From Marininema halotolerans (GTDB lineage Bacteria; Bacillota; Bacilli; Thermoactinomycetales; DSM-45169): DNA of 64,000 nucleotides. The translations under genes were made by a program, and so were the position numbers. This document shows, one piece after another, positions 9,325-17,943 of this stretch; within the stretch, counting starts at the first letter, position 1, and each line of letters starts with the position of its first letter. The notes under the pieces were generated by a model. The model made no database searches. It had not been told where the DNA came from and was given only the letters and a program-made list of their open reading frames with translations. The stretch is taken from assembly GCF_900116235.1 (NCBI RefSeq), contig NZ_FPAA01000001.1, positions 372,001 through 436,000 on the forward strand, read 5' to 3'.

Positions 9325-9486
9325 TGTTTCCACTCCCTTGCTCCGAGTTAATGATGCGTGTTCGCTCTTCACCTTACGCATCGGGAAGAATTGTAGCGCT
9401 AACATGTTAGAAGACTAGTATATAGGCCCTAAGTTTGATAACGGTTTCAACCCTTCGACTGATCACTTAGTTTGTCTTTTGTGGCT

Positions 9487-9514
9487 ATTGTATCACAAAA
9501 TGAGTGGTCATTCA
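9487..9514 (-). promoter_or_regulatory. FadR-like operator and -10 element upstream of fadF
   Basis: On the minus strand the sequence TGAATGACCACTCATT (inverted AATGA/TCATT) matches the Bacillus FadR box (TGAATGANTANTCATTCA) at nearly all fixed positions. It is followed by a TACAAT -10-like hexamer (9487-9492). It lies about 170 bases upstream of the fadF start. A promoter repressed by FadR and relieved by long-chain acyl-CoA is inferred. Confidence 0.6.
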
Positions 9515-9575
9515 TTCATTAATTTCCTTCCATCCACTTCCATATGAAAGGACAAAACACAACCATTTCTTTTTT

Positions 9576-9660
9576 ATAATAATAAGATAATCATGCTCTG
9601 ATTGATAGTGTTTCATCCTTATTATTTCATGATTAATTGCGCATTTGAACCTCCCCCACC
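9576..9660. repeat. Left copy of an 85-bp dispersed repeat
   Basis: This stretch (starting ataataataagataatcatg) is clearly similar to 12268-12350, with a handful of substitutions and small gaps. Shared blocks include gctctgatt, tttcatgat and gaacctccccc. The second copy begins exactly at the right end of the IS30 remnant. Otherwise the 9525-9890 region shows no gene. Confidence 0.7.
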
Positions 9661-9900
9661 AACTTTGTTGAGGTAGGAGTATTCTCATCTTTATGAGATA
9701 AAATTTACTGGGTTAGCAGTCAGTTTTTGCAAACGTTGAGATGAATTGCACCACTTGACTACTGACTATTTCATCACCGTTAAATAGATCAAGGGAATGA
9801 TGCTGATTTTCATCGCTTTTACCCTTGCCACATAATTAACCATCGTGTATTCTTTTTCATCATGGTTCAATTTACTATACGTACATAATTTGGAGTGGAT

Positions 9901-10428
9901 ATGGTGCAAATAACCCTAGCCGATGCGATTGTGCTGCGCAATCAAATTGCAAAACGCATTCAAGAGTTGATTGCTGATAGAAACCAAGTAGCTTATGTGA
10001 CGGCTCCAAAAGGTGAGAAATATGATGCTCCTGCTCAAACCGTCGATGAACTATCGGGTCAATTAGATCGCGTACGCACCCAGTATTTACAGCTGGATTA
10101 TCTAATTCACCAAGCCAATGTTCAACATACCATTCAATGGAAGGATCAACTTCATTCGATTGTGACAGCGATTGAATTAGCGAAGCAAATGAGAGGCGAG
10201 ATCTCTGCACTAAAGAAGTTTGCTACAAGTGATAAACAAAGCTATCGTTCGGACTATGGAAGTGACACCATGATGATTACACATGCCCAGTTTGAACCCT
10301 CGACATATAAAGAGAAAACATTGCAGATTAGCAAACAAGTGAACCGCTTATCTAGTTTGATTGAAGCGAAAAACCACGAAATTAAACTTCATTTCCCAGA
10401 GGCAACCGATTACTTAGCCGATGAATGA
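9901..10428 (+). CDS. DIP1984-like family protein
   Basis: 175-residue helical cytoplasmic protein resembling the DIP1984 family (septicolysin-like, function unknown). Family features seen here are the N-terminal LADAIVLRNQIAKRIQEL segment, the TVDELSGQLDRV...QLDYLIHQAN stretch, the ALKKFATSDKQS(Y) loop and a C-terminal ISKQVNRLSSLIEAKNHEI helix. Much of it should be coiled-coil. GGAG at 9892-9895 favours the ATG at 9901 (MVQITLADAIV) over the GTG at 9895 that overlaps the ribosome-binding site. It is followed immediately by a large hairpin and structured non-coding sequence. It stands alone, with no neighbour to hint at function. Confidence 0.75.
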   Translation: MVQITLADAIVLRNQIAKRIQELIADRNQVAYVTAPKGEKYDAPAQTVDELSGQLDRVRTQYLQLDYLIHQANVQHTIQWKDQLHSIVTAIELAKQMRGEISALKKFATSDKQSYRSDYGSDTMMITHAQFEPSTYKEKTLQISKQVNRLSSLIEAKNHEIKLHFPEATDYLADE

Positions 10429-10433
10429 AATGA

Positions 10434-10695
10434 CCTTACAGTCTGCAATCATCACGACGCATCTTGGTGATTGCAGACCGTAAGGTCTCAGAAGAATAGG
10501 AATCGCCTTCCATGAGCGCATCCATGGAAACCCATGATGAATCATAACGATCACAGGTTACAAGGAACAGCTTACGTGCTAACATCTGACAACTAACGAA
10601 CGTTTGCACCCGCTGGGAACCCTTTTATATTACTAAGAGAATTTCCTATTCTTCTGTAGGGAGCTGGGTCAAATGACCTGGCTCCCTTTTTATAA
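10434..10695 (+). ncRNA. Highly structured intergenic stretch, candidate non-coding RNA with terminator
   Basis: Three nested signals on the plus strand. First, a 21-bp hairpin at 10434-10485 (ccttac.gtctgcaatc pairing, two G-U pairs). Second, a long-range stem joining gaagaatagga (10491-10501) to its complement tcctattcttc (10635-10645), which encloses about 135 bases with two smaller hairpins (ttccatg...catggaa; atgat..atcat). Third, a terminator hairpin gggagctgggtc / gacctggctccc (about 10660-10687) followed by TTTTT. No open reading frame fits. The overall shape recalls a closed-rod RNA such as 6S RNA or a leader, but I do not recognise any known family. It could also simply be the 3' region of the preceding gene. 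Confidence 0.4.
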
Positions 10696-10895
10696 TCAAT
10701 GAAGGATCTTCTCTTGATTTGATCTAGATAAAGATGGCCAACCATTTAAGAGGGAATAATTTTTAAGGGGCTGTCTTTTCGTCTCATATAAGCAAAGTCT
10801 AACCTTTGCTAAAATAATTTTTTCATATTATGTTTACTTTTCGAATATTTTTTATAAACTCAATCATCTAATTTGAGTAGATATGGAGGGATCGC

Positions 10896-11183
10896 ATGGA
10901 GAATAGCAATGATGTAACTACATCTCAAGCATCCGATTGGTTTGCATTGCTTCAAGCAAGTAATATTACAATTGGGGATACTGCAGTTTTTGTAATGGAG
11001 GGCGGGGCTCCACGTGTCGTCAAAGGCACACTGATTGCTATTGCGGATGCTGGAACAGCGGGAATCACTTATATCCGTGTAGCGTTGTCCCAAGCATTTG
11101 AGCAATTACCTGTCGGTGGTTTGATGACGATTCTTGCAGATAAAATCGTAGCATTCGGAAAAGCTGCTCCTGGAGGAGACTAA
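10896..11183 (+). CDS. Small hypothetical protein, probably beta-rich
   Basis: 95-residue protein not recognised. It opens with a polar 18-residue segment. It then alternates short hydrophobic strands and glycine turns: NITIGDTAVFVMEGG, VVKGTLIAIADA, TYIRVAL. It ends with GGLMTILADKIVAFGKAAPGGD. The pattern recalls small beta-barrels (Sm/KOW-like), as in several spore-coat-associated proteins, but there is no signature to prove this. No signal peptide or membrane helix. ATG 10896 follows GGAGG with good spacing. It is bracketed by the structured stretch at 10434-10695 and a hairpin at 11206-11235, so it is probably monocistronic. Confidence 0.65.
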   Translation: MENSNDVTTSQASDWFALLQASNITIGDTAVFVMEGGAPRVVKGTLIAIADAGTAGITYIRVALSQAFEQLPVGGLMTILADKIVAFGKAAPGGD

Positions 11184-11205
11184 ATCAATTCCATTAATCA
11201 ATACG

Positions 11206-11235
11206 CCTCCACATAAGGTATTCCTTAAGTGGAGG
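11206..11235. terminator. Hairpin after the 95-aa gene, probable terminator
   Basis: Inverted repeat cctccac.taagg / ccttaa.gtggagg with a 4-base loop, located 23 bases after the stop codon. There is no clear U-tract, so termination strength is uncertain. Confidence 0.5.
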
Positions 11236-11311
11236 TACAACAACCTTGGTAAATACTAATGCTATCAAAGGTTTCAGTCGTTTTACCTGCAAGCCATATG
11301 CACATAACCCA

Positions 11312-12267
11312 GACGGATTGTCAAGCTAAGTGCAATACAGCCTCAAGAAACGATTCGTCAGCGGATTTCCAGCCTAGGCATTTTCTCGGGCGATTGTTTA
11401 TGAGAAAGATGGAGTGATTGAGTTCTTCGTCAGAAACCATAGCGAAATCGGTTCCCTTGGGGAAAATTCCCGTAACAGTCCGTTAGCATTTTCGTTGATT
11501 CCTCGTGGCCATGAGGAGTAAGCGTCTGCAAAGTGATATCTAGCTGTTGCATAGCAGGGAACCCATTTCCACGGTCGAGAGTGGAAATTTGAAAGGTATC
11601 TTGAGGAAATCGATCCGCGATCCATCCCACCGCTTTTTCCATGGAGGCAGCGGTACGGACTGCTAAGTATAACTGCGCCTTACGTTCAGCAAACGCAGCT
11701 ACACATGCCTTACTTTTCCCGCGGCGGGATACCACTGTATTCAGCTCCCAATGGCCAACTTCTTCTCATTTTCTTACGCGGTTGGGCGTTGCCTGATCGA
11801 TTTCCCCATGGTGAATCTCCCACGTTTCTCCACCGGTTGGCGGCGTTTCCCTTTGTGACGGAATACATAAACGTCTCCTTTAACCAAGCGCTTCTGATAC
11901 AGCCAGCGGTAGATGATTTTAAACGAAATCCCTGGGAACAAATCGGTTTTTTTTCGCTGAGAGATTTGCTCAGGAGACCCTGTTTGGGTAAGCTTTTCCT
12001 TCGATCTCCTGAGCCAGCTGTGGCGACCATTCCCCCTTGGATCTCTAGGCCTCTGATAAGCCATGTGAGAGGTTTTCGATGGCTCGTGTTGACCAACCAA
12101 GCTCGTGCAAGGTGGCTAGCTGTCCACGCTCGTATGTAGTAAGGTGTGAATAACCCATGGTTGATTCTCCTCTGTAAATGGTGGTCTGGTAACTCCCATT
12201 TTACACGAATCGGCCATGGGCCATTTTTTACCCTTATAGGGTATCACACTTCATTTTACAATCCGTC
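11312..12267 (-). mobile_element. Decayed IS30-family insertion sequence
   Basis: Complete but inactive element of 956 bp. Its ends are 27-bp imperfect terminal inverted repeats, both starting GACGGATTGT: left 11312-11338, right 12241-12267 (reverse complement). Inside is one IS30-type transposase gene on the minus strand, broken by several frameshifts. No clear target duplication is visible. The sequence immediately to the right (12268 onward) is a copy of 9576-9660. Confidence 0.85.
11321..12158 (-). pseudogene. IS30-family transposase remnant
   Basis: The gene would start at ATG 12158 with MGYSHLTTYERGQL, the usual IS30 N-terminal HTH opening. Later pieces lie in other frames: the central ISFKIIYRWLYQKRLVKGD and GKRRQPVEKRGRF segment (about 11930-11780), then SRRGKSKACVAAFAERKAQLYL (about 11730-11660), then FADAYSSWPRGINENANGLLRE (about 11540-11460), and finally CLGWKSADESFL with TGA at 11321-11323. 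At least three frame changes separate these blocks, so no functional DDE transposase can be made. The stop codon lies inside the left terminal repeat, as is common in compact IS30 elements. Confidence 0.88.
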
Positions 12268-12350
12268 ATAATAATAAGATAATCGTGCTCTGATTCATAT
12301 TGTTTCTCTTTATTTCATGATGAGTTTCGCCATTAGAACCTCCCCCCACC
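12268..12350. repeat. Right copy of the 85-bp dispersed repeat
   Basis: Begins exactly at the outer edge of the IS30 right terminal repeat and aligns with 9576-9660 (ataataataagataatc, gctctgatt, tttcatgat, gaacctcccccc). The junction suggests the insertion or an accompanying rearrangement used this sequence. The remaining 12351-12540 shows no gene. Confidence 0.7.
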
Positions 12351-12545
12351 TACACCAACACAAAAATATAGGAATTATTGTAATTACCGTCTACTAACCG
12401 AATAACTTCCAAGCTTAGACCGCCATCCCAACAGCAAGGATCCTGCGGCTTCTTGCGAGATATTCTTGGAATTGATGTATCAGTCATGGTGGGTGTTACA
12501 GGTACGGTATGTCCACCGAATTCACTTATATATTGTATTGATAAA

Positions 12546-12561
12546 TACTAGAAAACTAGTA
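12546..12561. promoter_or_regulatory. 16-bp palindrome upstream of the ABC exporter operon, candidate operator
   Basis: Perfect inverted repeat TACTAG-AAAA-CTAGTA, 67 bases before the ATP-binding protein gene. Size and position fit a dimeric repressor site, but no local regulator gene is present. Confidence 0.4.
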
Positions 12562-12627
12562 GAATAATGAAAAATAGAATGTACTGTAAGTATTGGGAAG
12601 AAAATTTATAGTGAACAGGGGCTCAAA

Positions 12628-13641
12628 ATGAATACCATTACCGTTGATCATGTATCCAAAAACTATCGCAGAGTTCGTACAGAAGAAGGGTTGTGGAATT
12701 CCCTAAAATCCCTTGTATTCCGAAACTTTGAAACTGTCAAGGCACTCGAAAATGTTTCCTTCTCACTTGAACAAGGTGAAATGGTAGGATTAATCGGTCC
12801 TAATGGTGCAGGTAAATCGACGTTGATCAAAACACTTTGCGGATTAATTCATCCCTCTCAAGGAACGGTAAAAGTATTTGATTTTAAACCCACAGATAAA
12901 AAAAATGCATTTAAACAACAAATTGGTGTAGTTCTTGGACAAAAGAATCAGTTGTGGTGGGATCTCTCCCCCGTTGAGACATTTAAACTCCATCAAGAAA
13001 TTTATAATATTCCGGAAGAAGAGTTCAACATCTCATTTCAAGAACTGACCCAACTTCTTAGGGTCGAGCATGTTTTAACCACTCCTGTCCGTAATCTATC
13101 TCTTGGAGAAAGGATGAAATGTGAGCTAATCGCCTCACTTTTGCATCGACCAAAAATTCTTTTTTTGGATGAACCCACCATCGGTCTGGATATTATCTCA
13201 CAGAAAAAAATACGTTCTTTTCTTAAACAATATTGTGTAGAAAAGAAAATTACTGTCATACTGACTAGTCATTATATGGATGATATACATTATTTATGTG
13301 ATCGAGTTCTCATTATGAAAAGCGGGACCCTATTTTATGATGGAAAATTACAAAGCATTCAATCATTCATTAGTGATTACAAATACCTACGATTCACCTT
13401 CAAAACTGTAATTCCCCATACCATCAATCTCTACGATCAAGTAGAAGAAATTGACAGACAAACATTAGTTATTCGAGTTGCTTCTGCGAATGCCAAGGAG
13501 GTTCTTCAACACATCACCTCTTGTTATTCGGTTGTGGACTATAGCGAAGAACGTATCCCTGTACAGGATGTACTTGAGCATATCTTTTCTGAACCGAATA
13601 AGGTGAGTAATGGGAGAGATCAACATGAAGCCATACAATAA
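12628..13641 (+). CDS. ABC transporter ATP-binding protein (COG4586 type)
   Basis: 337-residue nucleotide-binding subunit of an ABC-2-type exporter. Walker A is GPNGAGKST (about 56-64), the signature motif is LSLGERMKCEL (about 155-165) and Walker B is ILFLDEPTIGLD (about 176-187). The C-terminal 100 residues form the extra domain typical of this group, and HYMDDI follows the switch His region. With the two permeases downstream it makes the COG4586-COG4587-COG3694 arrangement of uncharacterised exporters, distantly related to daunorubicin transporters. The 3' end overlaps the next gene. Substrate unknown. Confidence 0.9.
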   Translation: MNTITVDHVSKNYRRVRTEEGLWNSLKSLVFRNFETVKALENVSFSLEQGEMVGLIGPNGAGKSTLIKTLCGLIHPSQGTVKVFDFKPTDKKNAFKQQIGVVLGQKNQLWWDLSPVETFKLHQEIYNIPEEEFNISFQELTQLLRVEHVLTTPVRNLSLGERMKCELIASLLHRPKILFLDEPTIGLDIISQKKIRSFLKQYCVEKKITVILTSHYMDDIHYLCDRVLIMKSGTLFYDGKLQSIQSFISDYKYLRFTFKTVIPHTINLYDQVEEIDRQTLVIRVASANAKEVLQHITSCYSVVDYSEERIPVQDVLEHIFSEPNKVSNGRDQHEAIQ

Positions 13642-14416
13642 GATTTTCCGCCTGTCATTACAGCAATTATTTCAATACCGTATGAATATTTTTATGTTCA
13701 TTATTTTTGGGTTTCTTCCTTTATTAGCGATGTTATATTTGTGGATAACCATTTATGAGGGGAAAGATACGATTCAAGGATTTTCTCTTCAAGAGATGAT
13801 TACCTATGTTCTGCTTGCTAAATTACTCGAAGTGTTGCTATTACCTGATTTTCATTGGTCAATTAACACCGAAATTCGTAAGGGTGAATTATCTAAATAT
13901 CTAGTAAAACCACTCTCTTACTCACGCTATTGGTTTGCACGAAATCTAGCGGTCAGAACCTCTCATTTTGTCCTGGCTATCATCCCAATCGTGTGGATCA
14001 TTGGGTCCATGAAAGCCTATACACTTCCTATACAACAACATAATGTATTATTATTTTTGCTCTCCGTTCTAGGTTCCTTTATTTTATATTTTTTAATGTA
14101 TTACCAAATAAGTCTACTAACAATATGGTTTATTGATGTATCTTCTTTTTTCTTTACTGTAGACATTTTACTAGAATTTTTGGCTGGAACAATTATTCCT
14201 CTAAGCCTACTACCTAATTGGTTGTATGAAATACTAAAATATCTACCTTTTTCCTACCTCATTTATTTTCCTACGAGTATATATTTAGGTAAATTTTTAC
14301 ATAAGGAAATATGGTGGGGACTTTGTATCCAAGGAACCTGGATTCTTGTATTTTTGCTAACATCCCGTCTACTTTGGCTTTGGGGGCTTAAAAAATACGA
14401 TTCAGTCGGGGCGTGA
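13625..14416 (+). CDS. ABC-2 type permease subunit (COG4587-like)
   Basis: 263-residue integral membrane protein with about six predicted helices (e.g. the IFMFIIFGFLPLLAMLYLW segment near the N-terminus). It belongs to the ABC2_membrane_6 type of permeases. ATG 13625 follows GGGAGAG and gives MKPYNKIFRLSLQQLF; an in-frame ATG at 13610 has no ribosome-binding site. It overlaps the end of the ATPase gene by 17 bases and is followed after five bases by the second permease, so the three genes form one operon and one heteromeric exporter. Confidence 0.88.
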   Translation: MKPYNKIFRLSLQQLFQYRMNIFMFIIFGFLPLLAMLYLWITIYEGKDTIQGFSLQEMITYVLLAKLLEVLLLPDFHWSINTEIRKGELSKYLVKPLSYSRYWFARNLAVRTSHFVLAIIPIVWIIGSMKAYTLPIQQHNVLLFLLSVLGSFILYFLMYYQISLLTIWFIDVSSFFFTVDILLEFLAGTIIPLSLLPNWLYEILKYLPFSYLIYFPTSIYLGKFLHKEIWWGLCIQGTWILVFLLTSRLLWLWGLKKYDSVGA

Positions 14417-14421
14417 AATGA

Positions 14422-15210
14422 ATGCAATACTATACGCGTGTAATAAAAAGGTTATTGGCGATGAATATGAAAATGGCACTCATGTATCGAGCAAACTTTT
14501 TTTTGAATGTACTCGATAGCATTGTCTGGTTCGCTATCACATTATTATTTTTCCATACTATTTTTGGTCAAGTCACTACGATTAAAGGTTGGGATTTCAA
14601 TAAGCTAATGCTTTTAATCGGGACGGCTGAGTTGGTTAAGTCCATGTTATTTGTCCTTTTTATCGAAAATCTAGCAGGTCTTCCTCGCATGGTTAACTCC
14701 GGAGATATTGATGGAATCTTATTAAAACCAATCAATAGCCAGTTTTATGTTTCGCTTCGGCGTTTCGATTTTGGTAACTTCGGAAATATACTTCCAGCTC
14801 TTTTTTTAATTGGATACAGTTGTTACCAAATAGGGACTCCATTCTTATCTTTCAATACACTCGTATATGTCTTTCTGGTTCTATGCAGTATCTTGCTTGC
14901 CTATGCCATTTGGTTCTCCGTGATGACGCTGTCTATATGGTTGCAACAAATTGATGGGATGCATGAATTCTTTTTAAGTGCAATGACATTAATGAGGTTT
15001 CCTCAGTCCATTTATAAAGGAATCGGACGCCTACTTTTTGTTTTTCTCATTCCTATAGTTACCATCACCAATGTTCCTGTCTCGATTCTTTTAAATGGAG
15101 TGAATATTAATCACTTAATATTATTTATTGTTTCGACAATATTTTATGTATTATTCAGTATTTTTTTCTGGAAATACTCTCTGCGGTGGTATTCAAGTGC
15201 TAGTAGTTAA
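14422..15210 (+). CDS. ABC-2 type permease subunit (COG3694-like)
   Basis: 262-residue membrane protein with about six hydrophobic helices, second permease of the exporter. The NSGDIDGILLKPINSQFYVSLRRFDF stretch is characteristic: the D(I)D..L.KP loop is shared by both permeases of this group (GELSKYLVKPLSYS in the partner). It presumably pairs with the preceding permease in the membrane. The 385 bases that follow hold no gene up to the terminator of the convergent kam operon. Confidence 0.87.
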   Translation: MQYYTRVIKRLLAMNMKMALMYRANFFLNVLDSIVWFAITLLFFHTIFGQVTTIKGWDFNKLMLLIGTAELVKSMLFVLFIENLAGLPRMVNSGDIDGILLKPINSQFYVSLRRFDFGNFGNILPALFLIGYSCYQIGTPFLSFNTLVYVFLVLCSILLAYAIWFSVMTLSIWLQQIDGMHEFFLSAMTLMRFPQSIYKGIGRLLFVFLIPIVTITNVPVSILLNGVNINHLILFIVSTIFYVLFSIFFWKYSLRWYSSASS

Positions 15211-15595
15211 CTAATCCCTTTGTACATAATACTGCCTACGTATTGGTTATCCAAAGTTGGAGCGTAGAGACGTGTGGTAAAACAAGAGCTTGCCATTGAC
15301 GCGGATGTAAAAAAGTGCTTGTCTCCGAATTAGTTAAGGACGATATCAGGCGAGCGAATCCCCTTTAAAAGGTGAATTCGAGGATGATGATTGTCCCTAA
15401 CCCTCCTATCTTAACGAACGATCCGCCTACTATGTCAATGCACAGCCTTTTCGCCCCTCACACGCCTCCATAACTATTTATCCTATGCATAAAAAAGATG
15501 TGCAGTAAGCCTTGCTCCCTTTGGATAAACAAGGCCTTCCTATGCACATCTCATTTTATTTCTTCTTAGAAGAAACGATTACTCACACTACATGC
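15211..15595. other. Convergent intergenic region between ABC exporter and kamE
   Basis: No gene found. The right part carries the kam operon terminator. The left part (about 15211-15470) shows no clear terminator for the exporter operon and no other feature I can support. Confidence 0.5.
15491..15550 (-). terminator. Terminator of the kam operon
   Basis: On the minus strand GATGTGCA pairs with TGCACATC, with an inner aaggcc-ttg / caaggctt pairing, followed by TTTTTT. It lies about 46 bases after the kamE stop codon. Confidence 0.8.
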
Positions 15596-16360
15596 CTACT
15601 TTTTCCCCATCCTCCGTTCCACCTCATGGACAATAAACGAAGCCACATCGGGAGCTAGGGTTCCTGGGCCAAAGCCAGCATCAAACCCGAGTTCCAGTGC
15701 CATCTCGTGATTAATGCGGGGGCCACCACAAATGAGAAGCAATTGGTCACGGACTCCCTCAGCTTCTGCCAGTTCAACTAATTCGGTTAGATTTTGAATA
15801 TGAACGCCCTTTTGGGTGACGACTTGAGAGACGAGTAAGGCATCCGCCTGTAGCTCCATCGCCTTCGCCAACATTTCTTCATTGGGAACTTGGCTACCAA
15901 AGTTATACGCATCAATTTCAGGGTAGCGCTCAAGTCCATACTCTCCGTTGTACCCCTTCATATTCATGATGGCATCAATGCCCACCGTATGCGCATCGGT
16001 GCCCGTACAGGCGCCAATGACGACGACCTTCCGCCCGATCCGTTCGCGGATAAATTGGTTGACTCCGTAAAAATCAAGGCGGGTAGCATCTACTTTTGGC
16101 ACACGGATTGTCGTAAAGTCAATGGTGTGTGTACATTTCCCATAAACGATCAACCACGTATACCCTTCCCCAAGATCTGCCATATGGTAGACCTGGGGCT
16201 CCTCCAATCCCATCTTCGCGACGAGCCGCCTGCCCGCTTCCTTGGCTTCTTCACCATAGGGAACTGGGAGGGAGAAACTGAGTTGAACCGCACCATCCCC
16301 CATGGTATCCCCATAAGGCTTGACCCGCTTCAAATCAATATGGCTTACTTGAGGATTCAT
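15596..16360 (-). CDS. kamE: Lysine 5,6-aminomutase, beta (cobalamin-binding) subunit
   Basis: 254-residue small subunit of the adenosylcobalamin- and PLP-dependent lysine 5,6-aminomutase, which converts L-beta-lysine to 3,5-diaminohexanoate (and D-lysine to 2,5-diaminohexanoate). The Rossmann-type B12 domain has the base-off motif GTDAHTVGIDAI (D122-x-H124-x-x-G127) and a late CGGPRINHE strand. The NMKGYNGEYGLERYPEIDAYNFGSQVP region carries the lysine (about Lys135) equivalent to the one that holds PLP in the open resting form. The last gene of the operon; its ATG overlaps the kamD stop by four bases. Confidence 0.95.
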   Translation of the reverse strand: MNPQVSHIDLKRVKPYGDTMGDGAVQLSFSLPVPYGEEAKEAGRRLVAKMGLEEPQVYHMADLGEGYTWLIVYGKCTHTIDFTTIRVPKVDATRLDFYGVNQFIRERIGRKVVVIGACTGTDAHTVGIDAIMNMKGYNGEYGLERYPEIDAYNFGSQVPNEEMLAKAMELQADALLVSQVVTQKGVHIQNLTELVELAEAEGVRDQLLLICGGPRINHEMALELGFDAGFGPGTLAPDVASFIVHEVERRMGKK

Positions 16361-17943
16361 GGCGTCCCCACCTCCTCCCGCTTCGGAAGGCCTGATCGTT
16401 CACGCAACTCAGCTTCAAAGGGATTCCAATAACCTTCTTCTTTTTCTAACACACCGGAGAGCCCTTTTCCTCCTGTTAACCCTCGCTTCACATCAGCAAA
16501 CCACCCTCGTTCCAAGGCGGTAAATAACCCGACCTTCTCTACTTCCTCCAGCATCGCTAGCGATTTATCCAGTACATCCTGGGCTCTTTTTTCGATCCGA
16601 CCTCCCGGTTTATATTGAATTTCCTCTCCTAAATGGCGGAGATTATTAAAGATATAGCGTGCATTTTCAATCGCTAGTTTACGATCATGGATATGGGGTG
16701 TATGCATCGCCTCGGTCATCATCCCCAGAAGTTGTACGCCTTGATTGGTCCACATGCCTATCATGTTAAACAATGCATCTTGGATATGTCCTTTAAATAT
16801 ATTGCCTGTCATGTGTTTGGTAGGTGGCATATATTTTAAGGGAGCATTAGGGAAGATTTGCCGGGCCATCTGCGCCTGGGCTAATTCCAAGAGGAACCCA
16901 TCCTCCAGATCGGGATTCATCTCGAAAGCATGACCGAGTCCCATCTGTTCTGCAGGCAATCCTGCCATGGTAGCAAACTGCTCATTAATAAATTGGGAAG
17001 CAAGCACCGTATGGGCAGCTTCCACAGCATCGGCCGTTGTTAGATAGTTGTCCTCCCCTGTATTGATCATAATCCCAGCATAGCCGTTGATCATGCGCGA
17101 AAAAGCCTGATCAATTAAGGTGCGTTGCATATTAATATCCCGAAACAAAATACCATACAACGCATCGTTGAGCATCACATCCAACCGCTCCAGTGCACCC
17201 ATCGCGGCAATCTCTGGCATACAAAGTCCCGAACAATAGTTACATAATCGAATATATCGCCCCACATCTTCCCCAACTTCATCAAGTGCCTGGCGCATGA
17301 TTTTAAAGTTTTCCTGCGTCGCGTACGTACCACCAAAACCTTCCCGTGTCGCCCCATAGGGTACATAGTCGATGAGACTTTGTCCAGTACTACGAATGAC
17401 CGCTACAATATCGGCCCCCTGGCGAGCAGCGGATTTCCCTTGAATGGCATCCTCATAAATATCCCCGGTCGCAACAATTACATAAAGATATGGCTTCTTC
17501 CCTTCCCCTAAACGTTGAATGCGCTGATCCCGTTCCCGACGGTTCATTTGTATACGATTCAACCCGACACAAGCCAGTTCCCTTCCCTTTTCCATCAGGA
17601 TGTTCTCATCTACTGATGGCACTGTGGCCAGATCCAAGGAACCCACAGCAACTTGTTCCGCCACCTTCTGGGGTGTAATCCCTAATTGAATTACCGCATT
17701 AAGAACGGCACGTGAAACTCCTTGACCAAGCATTCCCCGTTCGAGAACATGGTCAGTCACCACATTGGGAAGTGGCACCCATTCGGTATCAACACCATCG
17801 ATTCCCATTAATCGAAGAACCGTCCGCTCAACCGCCACCGTGGTACGGGTGGCGATAAAGCGGTCCACTCCTGACGCAATATTTCCTGCTGCTTGTCTTG
17901 CTCGGAGGATCTTTCCCTCATCAAGCCTTAATCGGTTTTCCAT
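16357..17943 (-). CDS. kamD: Lysine 5,6-aminomutase, alpha subunit
   Basis: 528-residue large, TIM-barrel subunit of lysine 5,6-aminomutase. It carries most of the substrate- and cofactor-facing residues, while B12 is bound by KamE. Typical segments are TRTTVAVERTVLRLMGIDGVD near the N-terminus, YGATREGFGGTYATQENF and RYIRLCNYCSGLCMPEIA in the middle, and DNYLTTADAVEAAHTVLASQ and LKYMPPTKHMTGNIF in the C-terminal half. Length agrees with characterised KamD (about 516-530 aa). Ribosome-binding site GGGGGACCGACG precedes ATG 17943. It overlaps kamC upstream by 16 bases and kamE downstream by four, so the three are translationally coupled. Confidence 0.95.
   Translation of the reverse strand: MENRLRLDEGKILRARQAAGNIASGVDRFIATRTTVAVERTVLRLMGIDGVDTEWVPLPNVVTDHVLERGMLGQGVSRAVLNAVIQLGITPQKVAEQVAVGSLDLATVPSVDENILMEKGRELACVGLNRIQMNRRERDQRIQRLGEGKKPYLYVIVATGDIYEDAIQGKSAARQGADIVAVIRSTGQSLIDYVPYGATREGFGGTYATQENFKIMRQALDEVGEDVGRYIRLCNYCSGLCMPEIAAMGALERLDVMLNDALYGILFRDINMQRTLIDQAFSRMINGYAGIMINTGEDNYLTTADAVEAAHTVLASQFINEQFATMAGLPAEQMGLGHAFEMNPDLEDGFLLELAQAQMARQIFPNAPLKYMPPTKHMTGNIFKGHIQDALFNMIGMWTNQGVQLLGMMTEAMHTPHIHDRKLAIENARYIFNNLRHLGEEIQYKPGGRIEKRAQDVLDKSLAMLEEVEKVGLFTALERGWFADVKRGLTGGKGLSGVLEKEEGYWNPFEAELRERSGLPKREEVGTP

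Noticed and set aside
9301-9405. Extended N-terminus of FadF from ATG 9405
   Set aside because: No ribosome-binding site and an unusual basic N-terminus before the first membrane helix; TTG 9324 fits better.
10434-10695. Assignment of the structured stretch to a known riboswitch
   Set aside because: I found no conserved core of SAM, lysine, TPP, FMN, cobalamin, purine or c-di-GMP switches, and it lies downstream of a gene rather than in a clear leader.
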